Assembly: GCA_964563155.1 (NCBI GenBank)
Contig: CAZLVL010000012.1
Coordinates: forward strand, 1-64,000
DNA length: 64,000 nucleotides
Origin: DUPQ01 sp964563155
GTDB taxonomy: Bacteria > Bacillota > Clostridia > DUPQ01
Reading direction: 5' to 3'
The notes under the pieces are model-generated. The model searched no databases and was not told where the DNA came from. It saw nothing but the letters and a program-made list of their open reading frames with translations. Position numbers and translations under genes: made by a program. Positions 35,491 to 44,239 of this stretch are shown here, piece by piece; within the stretch, counting starts at the first letter, position 1; every line of letters begins with the position of its first letter.

Positions 35491-36672
35491 CTAATCTAAA
35501 GAATCAAATACTTCTTTAAAAGCTTTAACACTGTAGTCAATATCCTCATATGAAAGAGCATCAGATACTTGTATTCTAATTCTTGCAGTACCTTCTGGAA
35601 CTACAGGGAAACCAAAGCCTGTAACATATATTTTCTTTTCTAGCATAGCCTTAGCAATCTTTATAGCCTTTGCTGTTTCTTTTACAATAATGGGAACAAT
35701 AGCACTTTCTCCATCTAAGGGTTCAAATCCCTCTTCTTTTAGTCTTTTTCTTAAATAGGCCACCTTTTTATGAAGAGAATCTATTCTTTCTGGTTCTCTT
35801 TCTAAAATCTCTATGGCCTTTAAGGACATGGCTGCTACTACTGGTGGTAAGGAGTTGGTAAATAGGGAGGTTCTAGATGCTTGTACACACATATCTATTA
35901 CTTCCTTTCTGCCTGCCACAAAGCCCCCTGCAGAGCCCCCTAGAGCCTTTCCATAGGTCCCAGTAATGATATCAATCTTACCTAAAAGTCCAAAATGCTC
36001 AATAACTCCTCTTCCAGTTTTTCCCACAACTCCCATACCATGGGAATCGTCCACTAAGAGAACCGCCTTGTATTTTTGACAAAGCTCATAGACTTGATCT
36101 AGCTTGGCAAAATCCCCTTCCATAGAAAATACCCCGTCGGTAATGACTAAACGGGTATTCATATCTTGGGTTTCTTTAAGAATTCTTTCTAAATCTTCCA
36201 TATCTGAATGCTTGTAGATATAGCGCTGAACCTTCCTACTGGCTAAACGACCTCCATCTATAATACTGGCATGGTTTAGCTCATCAGATATGATACAGTC
36301 TCCTTCAAAGGTAATAGCAGGTATAACTCCAGTGTTGGCATTCCAGCAGGTCATATATGTTAAACAAGCCTCTGTGTGCATAAATTGGGCTGTTTTTTCT
36401 TCTAATTGCCTGTGTATATCATAGGTACCACATATGAAACGAACTGATGCTGCCCCAACTCCATAATCATCTAGGGCCTTATGACCTGCATCAATAATCT
36501 CTTGGTTATCGCAAAGTCCTATATAGTTGTTTGAACAAAGCACCATTACATCATCATGCTTTTCAATATTAGTATGGCTTCCCATAGGTTCTCTAATAAA
36601 TTGATACTCCTTATATGTTCCACCATCTCTCATAGCCTGCAACCTATTTTGCAGATTTGTATACATATCCAT
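35491..36672 (-). CDS. kbl: Glycine C-acetyltransferase (2-amino-3-ketobutyrate CoA ligase)
   Basis: This PLP alpha-oxoamine synthase has 393 residues. The PLP lysine is in TGTYGKALGGSAGGF near residue 244; LVDDSHGMGVVG near 207 and CSNNYIGL near 47 are family blocks. AAGGAGG precedes the ATG. Kbl cleaves 2-amino-3-ketobutyrate with CoA to glycine and acetyl-CoA. Closely related BioF and SPT enzymes cannot be fully excluded, but length and the N-terminal motif favour Kbl. Its usual partner, threonine dehydrogenase, is not beside it. Glycine formed here could feed the gcv system 18 kb away. Confidence 0.85.
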   Translation of the reverse strand: MDMYTNLQNRLQAMRDGGTYKEYQFIREPMGSHTNIEKHDDVMVLCSNNYIGLCDNQEIIDAGHKALDDYGVGAASVRFICGTYDIHRQLEEKTAQFMHTEACLTYMTCWNANTGVIPAITFEGDCIISDELNHASIIDGGRLASRKVQRYIYKHSDMEDLERILKETQDMNTRLVITDGVFSMEGDFAKLDQVYELCQKYKAVLLVDDSHGMGVVGKTGRGVIEHFGLLGKIDIITGTYGKALGGSAGGFVAGRKEVIDMCVQASRTSLFTNSLPPVVAAMSLKAIEILEREPERIDSLHKKVAYLRKRLKEEGFEPLDGESAIVPIIVKETAKAIKIAKAMLEKKIYVTGFGFPVVPEGTARIRIQVSDALSYEDIDYSVKAFKEVFDSLD

Positions 36673-36695
36673 CTTATTTCCTCCTTAAGGTATCA

Positions 36696-37469
36696 TTAGT
36701 CTTTTATTTCATTTCCGTTAATAACAGAGAAAAATCTTTCTTTACCATTATCATACATTACCCTATATACATAAACAAAAACATCTGCCTTTTTATCAAA
36801 GATATATCCTGAATCTATTTTTTTAATTACAAGAGAGGTTTGGCCCTCTTTTACAAAGTTACTAACTAAGATATTACCTATGCTTACACTGGGTTTTACA
36901 TATTCAAAATCTAGCATTTCATAGGCAATTACCCCTATTTCTACCCTTTCAATCCTGTCCTTATTTATATATACAAATATGTAGCTATTATAGATATGGG
37001 TATCTTTTTCACAGAACTTAAAGGCTAGTTTATATGAGTTTAGGCTACTGGCAAATATGGAATCTAGGACATATTTATCTTGGTCTAAGGGTAAAGAATC
37101 TATAAAGGTTCTAGCCAAGGCCTCCATACTATTTTCTTCTTTAGGTTCAAGACTAAAATCTATATCTGGGATAAAGGTTATGGTTTCTTGGTCCAAATCC
37201 TCAAAAACTAGTCCTTTTAGCCCTTTTAAGTAGGTGGTTAAGGAATTGGTCTCATAATTTACTTTTCTAGGAAAGAAAGAGGCTGCTTCATATGGGGGAA
37301 TATCGCATTCAATAATAATATCCCTATACTCCATAAGGGTTTTAATATATTCATTTTCATTGGTAATTCTTTTATCACTGAAATTTAAATAGAACATATA
37401 TACACCCATAAAGATATTGACTGCTACTAAAAGGATAATTAATACTCTTATAGATCTCTTACTATCCAT
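36696..37469 (-). CDS. yycI: YycI-type regulator of WalK
   Basis: The protein has 257 residues: one N-terminal membrane helix near 8-28, then an extracellular beta-rich domain. The C-terminal block ISVGN...VYRVMYDNGKERFFSVI is typical of YycI. In Firmicutes YycI and YycH form a membrane complex that tunes WalK. Identity rests on position (walR-walK-yycH-yycI) plus architecture rather than on strong sequence motifs. The ATG overlaps the yycH stop by one base. Confidence 0.8.
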   Translation of the reverse strand: MDSKRSIRVLIILLVAVNIFMGVYMFYLNFSDKRITNENEYIKTLMEYRDIIIECDIPPYEAASFFPRKVNYETNSLTTYLKGLKGLVFEDLDQETITFIPDIDFSLEPKEENSMEALARTFIDSLPLDQDKYVLDSIFASSLNSYKLAFKFCEKDTHIYNSYIFVYINKDRIERVEIGVIAYEMLDFEYVKPSVSIGNILVSNFVKEGQTSLVIKKIDSGYIFDKKADVFVYVYRVMYDNGKERFFSVINGNEIKD

Positions 37470-38908
37470 TACTGTTCCACCTCCTCTAGAGAAAGGGGTA
37501 AAATCTCTTTATCAAACAATATCCAAGAAGGAGAGGTTAAGGTGGTTTGCTCTTTAATATATGCTATGAACATATTGTCTGCTTTTATAGAGCTTAGGGC
37601 CAATTCTGATTGAGATAAGAGGCTAAAGGTGCTTAAGCTATATAGGGTGTCTTCCCCTTCAAAGAAAAACCCTTCTATATCCAACATTATTCCATCTATT
37701 GATACTACTCTTTCTTCTGTAGCAGATATACTAATACTTGCCTTTTTGTCCTTAATGTATACAGGATAGTCCTTATATGAATAGGTTAAATAGAAGGTAT
37801 AGAAGTTTGCATCTTCCTCTATATCCACTAAATAAAGATTGTTCTTAATTTCTTCATAGGATAAACCTTGTAAATCTTCAACTGCCTGCAAGGCATTTAA
37901 AAAGGCTTGTGAAATCTCTCCTTTTTCTTTTGTATATGACACAGCAGATGAATACCTATAACTTATACTGGCATCTGTATGAATGGTATATACATTGTAT
38001 TGGTCAGAAAAGGTAACCTCCTTATTCTGGGTTATGAGGGTTTTGTACATATCAGCATATATGCCAAAGAGTCTTTCTTTAATCTCTTCAATATATGTGG
38101 TAACTAAAGGTGAAATATTATTAAGGTCTGTTTCTAACTGTAAGTTCAGCATACACTCACTTAATAAATTATAATTGCTAATTCTAATCCTATCTAACTT
38201 TACAAAGCTATCATCAATTACAATTGTAGTGTCCGGCTCAATATTACCTTGGTAGCTTTCATAAAGGGCTACCTCTGTTAAGTAAACATAGGTTATATTG
38301 CTTTGGGCTTTAATCTCTTCGTATACATTTAAAAAGTCGCTTAAGCGCAAAAGTCCACTTAACTTAACCGATACATACCTAAAGACCTTGTCTTTTACTC
38401 TTAAGTAAACATCTCCTTCATCATTAGAACTAGGAATAATTTTAATCTTACTTATTGTATCAATTTCAAAGTTTGTATTTATGCTATTGCTAATCCAATT
38501 TATGAAGCTAATAGGACAATCATAGTTAAACTTAATTAGATAGCCTGCCAAAGGCGTAATTTCATTCCATTTTTCCTCTTCATATATCTCATATTGTCTG
38601 GTATCAGAAAGGGTTTTAAGGGCTTCTAAAGTGTCTTTCCACATTTTAAAGAAGTAACCATCCTCTTCTTTTTGCACCTTATGGACACTAAGTCCCTCTC
38701 CACCTGTCATAGTTATTTCAAAGGGTAAAACATAGCTTTCAAGAAGATAATCTTCAAAGCTAACTAAATCGGTTACCTGATGAATGCTGGGGTCTTTTTT
38801 TTGAGGGAAAAACTTACCAGTAGAATGGTAAGAAACCAGCATGAAAGACTGCAGGCCAGTTAAAGCCAAAAGAAGTATGAGAACTATATAGGTCCATTTT
38901 TTTCTCAT
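37469..38908 (-). CDS. yycH: YycH-type regulator of WalK
   Basis: The protein has 479 residues from the ATG at 38908, which overlaps the walK stop as ATGA and has GGAAGG upstream; the frame is open to 38941. One membrane helix lies near residues 5-25 and the rest is extracellular. YycH proteins are very divergent, so the call rests on order and topology. It probably controls the activity of WalK from outside the membrane. Confidence 0.78.
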   Translation of the reverse strand: MRKKWTYIVLILLLALTGLQSFMLVSYHSTGKFFPQKKDPSIHQVTDLVSFEDYLLESYVLPFEITMTGGEGLSVHKVQKEEDGYFFKMWKDTLEALKTLSDTRQYEIYEEEKWNEITPLAGYLIKFNYDCPISFINWISNSINTNFEIDTISKIKIIPSSNDEGDVYLRVKDKVFRYVSVKLSGLLRLSDFLNVYEEIKAQSNITYVYLTEVALYESYQGNIEPDTTIVIDDSFVKLDRIRISNYNLLSECMLNLQLETDLNNISPLVTTYIEEIKERLFGIYADMYKTLITQNKEVTFSDQYNVYTIHTDASISYRYSSAVSYTKEKGEISQAFLNALQAVEDLQGLSYEEIKNNLYLVDIEEDANFYTFYLTYSYKDYPVYIKDKKASISISATEERVVSIDGIMLDIEGFFFEGEDTLYSLSTFSLLSQSELALSSIKADNMFIAYIKEQTTLTSPSWILFDKEILPLSLEEVEQ

Positions 38909-40716
38909 TTTTCCTTCCTTTCTCTGTCTATAGGTATCCAAACAATAACCTTGGTTCCCTTGTTAAGCCAGGAGTCCACTGTAATGTCACCTTGGTGAGC
39001 TTTAACTATTTCGTGGGCAATGGCCAAACCTAGACCGCTACCTCCCAAAGATCTAGTTCTGGCCTTGTCCACCCTATAAAATCTTTCAAAGATTCTATCT
39101 TTATCCTTAGCTCCAATTCCAATACCGTTATCTTCCACCTCTATAAACAACTTATTTCCTTCTTTATAGGTTCTAATTTCAATATGTCCCTTATTAGGGG
39201 TGTACTTAATAGCATTTACCATTAAATTTATAATACACCTTAGCATCTTGTCATAATCAAAGTAGGCCTTAGAACTATAGGCTAAATCCTTAGTTACGCT
39301 ATGACTCTTTTTCTGAGCCTCAACTTCAACAGCCTTAAGGGCATTGGTTATAAGGGTTTCTACACTGTTATGAGAATACTTTAAGACCATCTTATCCATA
39401 TCCATTTGAGATAATTCAAGTAGGTCTTTTACTAACTTATCCATTCTGTCAGATTCAGAATTTATAACCTCTAAAAACTCTAATCTAGTCTTCTCATCTT
39501 CAACACCAGCTTGCAATGTTTCAGTAAAGCTCTTTATAGCAGTAAGAGGTGTCTTTAACTCATGAGATACATTTGCTACAAATTCTTTTCTCATTTTATC
39601 CAACCTATACTGCTTAGTAATATTTCTCAAAAGAATTATGACCCCTTCTGCCCTACCTGAACTATCTTTAAAAGAAGCTATGCTCATACTTATTACTTCA
39701 TCATCTAAGGATAAAAGCTTTTCTTTATAGAAATCTTCTTTAATATTTCCCACATCCAAGTCTAAATCATACTCTTTAATAAACTCATCCAAGCTAAAAT
39801 CTAAAATAGTCCTATTAAGTAAGGGATAAACAGCAGGATTGGCATGGATTAGCTGGCCATTTGAATTGTAAGCTATTACTCCACCTTCAATATTATCTAA
39901 AATAATCTCCATTTTGTTTTTCTCAGAAGAAATTTCTCCCAACATATTCATAAGAGAATAACTCATATCATTAATACTTACAGATAGCTGTCCTATCTCA
40001 TCATCAGAGCGAATATCTAAGGTCTTTCCAAAATCTCCTTCTGCTATGGCCTTGGTCCTAACAGTTATATCCTTTATAGGTCTAGAAATGGCCTTAGATA
40101 GGAAGTAACCAATAATGAAGGCTACACTTAAGGCCAAAACCAAAGAGGTCAAAAGAGCACTGTTAAACTCAGTAACCATATCCTGCCAATCGCTCTTGTA
40201 GTACCTAAAATAAATGACCAGATTGTTTAATTTGACTCCATAGTCATAAAAGGTCCTACCCTTGATACTCTCTATCCCTTTTCCATTTAAAGGCTCTCCA
40301 GCCATGGCTGACAAGAAATTTGAAGACTGAAACAACTCAGTTATAAAATCATCCTTTTTACCTGAAAGAAAATATGGGTCATTGGAATAAAGTTCATTGG
40401 TCTTTCTATCCACAACAGTAAAGCTTCTATTGCTTCCATAAATACCAAAGGCAGGAGCATAAAGGTCTCTAATATCTGCATAAACTAAATAGGCAGAATA
40501 AGCCTCTTCATTGTAACTTAGGGCATTAAGACCATTTTCAATATTCTTAGTAAACTGGTTGTAATGAAAACTCTCAATATTATTATTCAAAAGAACGCCC
40601 ACAGGTATAATCATAGATATAGCTATGATACAAATGTAGATAACCATTTTAGACTGTAATGATAGGTGTCTATCAGTCCTTTTTGAAGTAATAGCCCATT
40701 CCTCTCTTGGTAACAA
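38905..40716 (-). CDS. walK: Sensor histidine kinase WalK
   Basis: The frame has 603 codons. Two membrane helices (near 24-44 and 187-207) enclose a PAS/Cache-like extracellular loop; then HAMP (about 208-260), PAS (about 270-370), HisKA with FVANVSHELKTPLTAIKSF near 378, and HATPase with VNAIKYTP, DNGIGIG and GGSGLGLAI. This is the WalK domain order. The start is uncertain: a TTG at 40716 overlaps walR by 44 bases, while an ATG at 40647 has no ribosome site and begins at the membrane helix. WalRK controls cell-wall hydrolases and is usually essential. Confidence 0.93.
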   Translation of the reverse strand: MLPREEWAITSKRTDRHLSLQSKMVIYICIIAISMIIPVGVLLNNNIESFHYNQFTKNIENGLNALSYNEEAYSAYLVYADIRDLYAPAFGIYGSNRSFTVVDRKTNELYSNDPYFLSGKKDDFITELFQSSNFLSAMAGEPLNGKGIESIKGRTFYDYGVKLNNLVIYFRYYKSDWQDMVTEFNSALLTSLVLALSVAFIIGYFLSKAISRPIKDITVRTKAIAEGDFGKTLDIRSDDEIGQLSVSINDMSYSLMNMLGEISSEKNKMEIILDNIEGGVIAYNSNGQLIHANPAVYPLLNRTILDFSLDEFIKEYDLDLDVGNIKEDFYKEKLLSLDDEVISMSIASFKDSSGRAEGVIILLRNITKQYRLDKMRKEFVANVSHELKTPLTAIKSFTETLQAGVEDEKTRLEFLEVINSESDRMDKLVKDLLELSQMDMDKMVLKYSHNSVETLITNALKAVEVEAQKKSHSVTKDLAYSSKAYFDYDKMLRCIINLMVNAIKYTPNKGHIEIRTYKEGNKLFIEVEDNGIGIGAKDKDRIFERFYRVDKARTRSLGGSGLGLAIAHEIVKAHQGDITVDSWLNKGTKVIVWIPIDRERKEK

Positions 40717-41365
40717 TATATTCGTTGGGATCAGCAGACAACTTTTCTCTTAGTCTGCTAACAGTTACATCCACTGTTCGCATCTCACCAAAGTATTCAT
40801 AATCCCATATCTCTTCTAAAAGAATCTCTCTAGAAAAAACTTTTTCAGGATTTTTCATAAAAAATTCCAAAAGTTCAAATTCTCTAGCTGTCAAATCCAG
40901 CACCTTGCCTTCTTTTAGGATTTCATACTTAGCTTCATCCAATTCTAGATTTCTTACCTTGTAGCGCTCTTTGTTGTCTTCATTGCTGGCTACATAGGTT
41001 GAACGGCGAAGATTACTTTTTACTCTGGCAATTAACTCTCTAGGTGAAAAGGGTTTGGTTATATAGTCATCTGCCCCCATTTCCAAACCTAAAATTTTGT
41101 CTAATTCTTCAGATTTAGCAGACAGCATAATAATAGGAGTAGTTATACTCTCTCTTAACTTTCTACAAACAGAAAGCCCATCATATTCAGGCAACATAAC
41201 ATCTAAAAGAATAAGGTCTGGTTTATGCTTAAGGGCCATTAAAATAGCTGTCTTGCCATCAAAAGCAGATATGACATCATAACCTTCCTTTTCAAGATTG
41301 TATTTTAAAATATCAACAATGTTTTTTTCATCGTCTACGACTAATATTTTTTCATTCATTCTCAT
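40673..41365 (-). CDS. walR: Response regulator WalR
   Basis: This OmpR-family regulator has 230 residues. Receiver: VVDDEK near 9-14, phosphoacceptor in LILLDVMLPEYDG near 55, and Lys in YITKPFSPREL near 104. The winged-helix output covers 135-228, with LTAREFELLEFF and RTVDVTVSRLREKL. GAGG lies before the second possible start (41359), two codons inside. It heads the walR-walK-yycH-yycI unit. No yycJ or htrA follows; instead kbl does. Wall metabolism control fits the S-layer genes just upstream. Confidence 0.93.
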   Translation of the reverse strand: MRMNEKILVVDDEKNIVDILKYNLEKEGYDVISAFDGKTAILMALKHKPDLILLDVMLPEYDGLSVCRKLRESITTPIIMLSAKSEELDKILGLEMGADDYITKPFSPRELIARVKSNLRRSTYVASNEDNKERYKVRNLELDEAKYEILKEGKVLDLTAREFELLEFFMKNPEKVFSREILLEEIWDYEYFGEMRTVDVTVSRLREKLSADPNEYIVTKRGMGYYFKKD

Positions 41366-41401
41366 AACCTCATATAATAATATATAAAAAGCTGGTAAAT
41401 A

Positions 41402-44131
41402 TCAATCATAGGAACCAGGCATTATCCTGTAAAATCCTCTAAAGGAAAAAGATCCGTCTTGTGCAATATAAGATACTATTGCATCAGATACCTCAGTAAC
41501 TTGCCCCTTTATACTCAAATGCAACTGCTTAGTCCTATTATCAAACTCAATACTTTCAACATAGTTACTATTACTAATCCATTTACCTCCTGAGGGTAAA
41601 TCTATGGCAACTCCATACTGGTCAAATACCTTTAAGGGCAAAGAGTAAAAGTCAGAAGTTGATATTACAAAAGATTGCTTGGTATCATATTCCAAGGTGG
41701 CTACCTTAGGCCTTTCTGCCTTTATCTCAATACTATCAGTTTGTATTACCCTTCCATCTTTCCAATACATAATAAGAACAGTTTCATCTTGTTCAAAATA
41801 TGAAGAAAATCTTAGGGCAAAATCAGATTTTGATACATAGACCTTATTAGAGTTTAAGGTAATATTTGAAATAATGGTTGGTAAGCCATTTGCATCGGTT
41901 TTTAGCATAACAGGCTCTTGTAATAAGGTATATCCAGTCAAACTAATATATTTAGTATAGGCCTCTTTTCTGTCAAAAGAGCCTCCATAAAGAACCTTAG
42001 GACTAGAAATATCAAATACACTAATATCAGCAGCTGAAACATTGGTTAAACTAAAGCTGTATCCTGATTTATCCATAACCTTTCCATCTCTAGTAATATA
42101 TATGTTAAAAATATCTCTACCTGTAATATTAGTAGTAGAAACCATAGTATCAGATAAAGTAAAACTCTTTCCCGAAACCCTATCTATCAAAACTCCCCAC
42201 TTAACACTATCCCACTGAGGTCTATTGGATAGGGAGCTTTCTCCTCCAAATTGGTCAACCACCTTAATGTATGATAAATCCAATACATAATTTGTAATTC
42301 CTTGCTCAAAATGATAAAAAGGCAAATCAATTCCAGTAATAATATATGGGATGTTTCCATCATTTACCCTGGCACTAAATAGGGATGTAGTTTTTCCTCT
42401 AATGGTACAAGAGATATTGGCAGTACCTGAGTTAATAGTATTAAAAGATAAGATACCACTGGTTATCCTAATATTAGCTGCAGGTATAACTGTTACATTA
42501 GAAGAAGTATAGGAGATAAGGTCACTACTTTTAACCTCATAAATATCTCCATATTGGTCATAGGCTAAAACATTAACCTCTACCCTCTCATTTTTAAATA
42601 TGGTTGAAGGCAGACTATCCACCTTAAGAGAGGATAAATATGGAGCCTCATACACAGTTATATTTGCAGTTGCTGATATACCTTCAGTTGCTACAATTAT
42701 TCTTAATAATACTTGACCTTTTTCATCTGTTGCAAAAACCAGATTACCGTTTTTATCCACCTTAATAGAAGAGGCACTAATAGAAATAGAATTAGACGAT
42801 GTTAATAATATGTTCTTTTTATCTATGTCTGATTGTCTTATCTTGTATTCTTGGCCATATTGGTCATAGGCTTTGAGTTTAATAATATGAGAAGAGGTCT
42901 TTTCAAAAGCTCTTTCTTGATTGTTTGCATATTCAATTGCTTCTACACTTATTCTTTTAATAGAAGGTAGGGCTTGTACTACCAAACTAGCTGATGTAGA
43001 TACCAAAGACTCATTATCTAAGGCATATAAATATACTTGGTCTCCTAAAGAAGCTAAAGAGGTATCCAGCATAGCTCCAAAGGTAGTTTTACTCACACCT
43101 ATTCTTCTAGCACCTGATGTTCTATTGGTTACTGATAAGGTAACCTTAGACAAGGACATTTCTTCTCCATACTGGTTTAGAAGCTGTAGATATAGCTCTT
43201 GGGCACTTGTTTTATACAATCTATCTTCATCAATAACTAAAGTAGTTGCCCTTTCTTTTTCCACTTTAACACTTTGCACCTTGTTACCTACTACTACTGT
43301 ATAGGTATCTGGACTTAAAGTAGCACTAGTAGTTATGACAATAGTTTTTCTGTTATTGGAAAATTCAAACTTATGACTAATACCTACAATATCTTTTCTC
43401 AATACTACAGATACATTGGCAGGTAAAGCACTTGTAAATTCCAAAGTAATGGAACTTCTTCCACTGGCATATGCCCGTCTAATATTAATTTCAGAACTCT
43501 CTATAACAAAGCCATACTTTTCAGCCAAACCTATATCTATAACATCCCTATTAACCAACTCAGTTACTAAAGATAAACCATTCTTCGTCTTTACATAAAG
43601 AGCCTCAACAATAGCCAAGGCCACATCCTGGTTAGTTATATTATTCTTCCATCTTAAAGATGCAATTCCCTTTGACTCTGCAAAGGACAAGGATTCTTGC
43701 CAGCTAAAATCCACATCCTGCTTATACCCTAAAATGGTAAGTAAAACCTTTGCCATCATTTGTGCATTAATAGTCTCATTAGGCCTAAAGGTTCCATCTT
43801 CATATCCTGAAAAGCCTACACTAGGATTAGCATTTAAATATGCCAAAACAGGCTGCCAATAGGCACCTGCTGTACTAGCATCTCTAAAAGAAGCTATTCC
43901 TTTGTACTCCAGTGACACCTCTTCTAGTCCTAACATCCTTAAAATAATCATAGAAGCATTGGCTCTAGTTGGTTTTGAAGCTAAGTAATTATCATCTAGA
44001 CCACTTCCACTACCTTTTAATATTCCTAAGCCATTAACTATTTCCACAGAAGTATAGGCCCTTACCTCTAACATTCCAAGGCCTAGTACTATAGACAATA
44101 TTAAGATGATACTTAATATTCTTTTTTTCAT
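41402..44131 (-). CDS. Large SLH surface protein C
   Basis: The protein has 909 residues: signal peptide (1-25), SLH region to about 190 (YLASKPTRANASMIILRMLG; FSGYEDGTFRPNETINAQMM), then immunoglobulin-like modules. Five modules carry the marker NQYGEEM, DQYGQEY, DQYGDIY, DQFGGES and DQYGVAI, in the same order as in the two neighbouring paralogues. It probably binds wall polysaccharide and lies in or on the S-layer. It ends 37 bases before walR. Unlike the other two it lacks the VRFVS C-terminal block. Ligands are unknown. Confidence 0.85.
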   Translation of the reverse strand: MKKRILSIILILSIVLGLGMLEVRAYTSVEIVNGLGILKGSGSGLDDNYLASKPTRANASMIILRMLGLEEVSLEYKGIASFRDASTAGAYWQPVLAYLNANPSVGFSGYEDGTFRPNETINAQMMAKVLLTILGYKQDVDFSWQESLSFAESKGIASLRWKNNITNQDVALAIVEALYVKTKNGLSLVTELVNRDVIDIGLAEKYGFVIESSEINIRRAYASGRSSITLEFTSALPANVSVVLRKDIVGISHKFEFSNNRKTIVITTSATLSPDTYTVVVGNKVQSVKVEKERATTLVIDEDRLYKTSAQELYLQLLNQYGEEMSLSKVTLSVTNRTSGARRIGVSKTTFGAMLDTSLASLGDQVYLYALDNESLVSTSASLVVQALPSIKRISVEAIEYANNQERAFEKTSSHIIKLKAYDQYGQEYKIRQSDIDKKNILLTSSNSISISASSIKVDKNGNLVFATDEKGQVLLRIIVATEGISATANITVYEAPYLSSLKVDSLPSTIFKNERVEVNVLAYDQYGDIYEVKSSDLISYTSSNVTVIPAANIRITSGILSFNTINSGTANISCTIRGKTTSLFSARVNDGNIPYIITGIDLPFYHFEQGITNYVLDLSYIKVVDQFGGESSLSNRPQWDSVKWGVLIDRVSGKSFTLSDTMVSTTNITGRDIFNIYITRDGKVMDKSGYSFSLTNVSAADISVFDISSPKVLYGGSFDRKEAYTKYISLTGYTLLQEPVMLKTDANGLPTIISNITLNSNKVYVSKSDFALRFSSYFEQDETVLIMYWKDGRVIQTDSIEIKAERPKVATLEYDTKQSFVISTSDFYSLPLKVFDQYGVAIDLPSGGKWISNSNYVESIEFDNRTKQLHLSIKGQVTEVSDAIVSYIAQDGSFSFRGFYRIMPGSYD

Positions 44132-44184
44132 ACATAAATTATATCAGATAAAGACCAATATTCTATCTTGTAACAAAACTGAAA

Positions 44185-44211
44185 CAAAAAAAAGAGAGCA
44201 GATCGCTCTGC
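44185..44211 (-). terminator. Terminator after S-layer gene B
   Basis: The minus strand shows AGAGC and GCTCT around GATCT, extendable, followed by CTTTTTTTT. It lies 29 bases after the stop at 44240. Confidence 0.75.
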
Positions 44212-44239
44212 CCCCCTTTAATTGTGTTAGTAAATGAAA

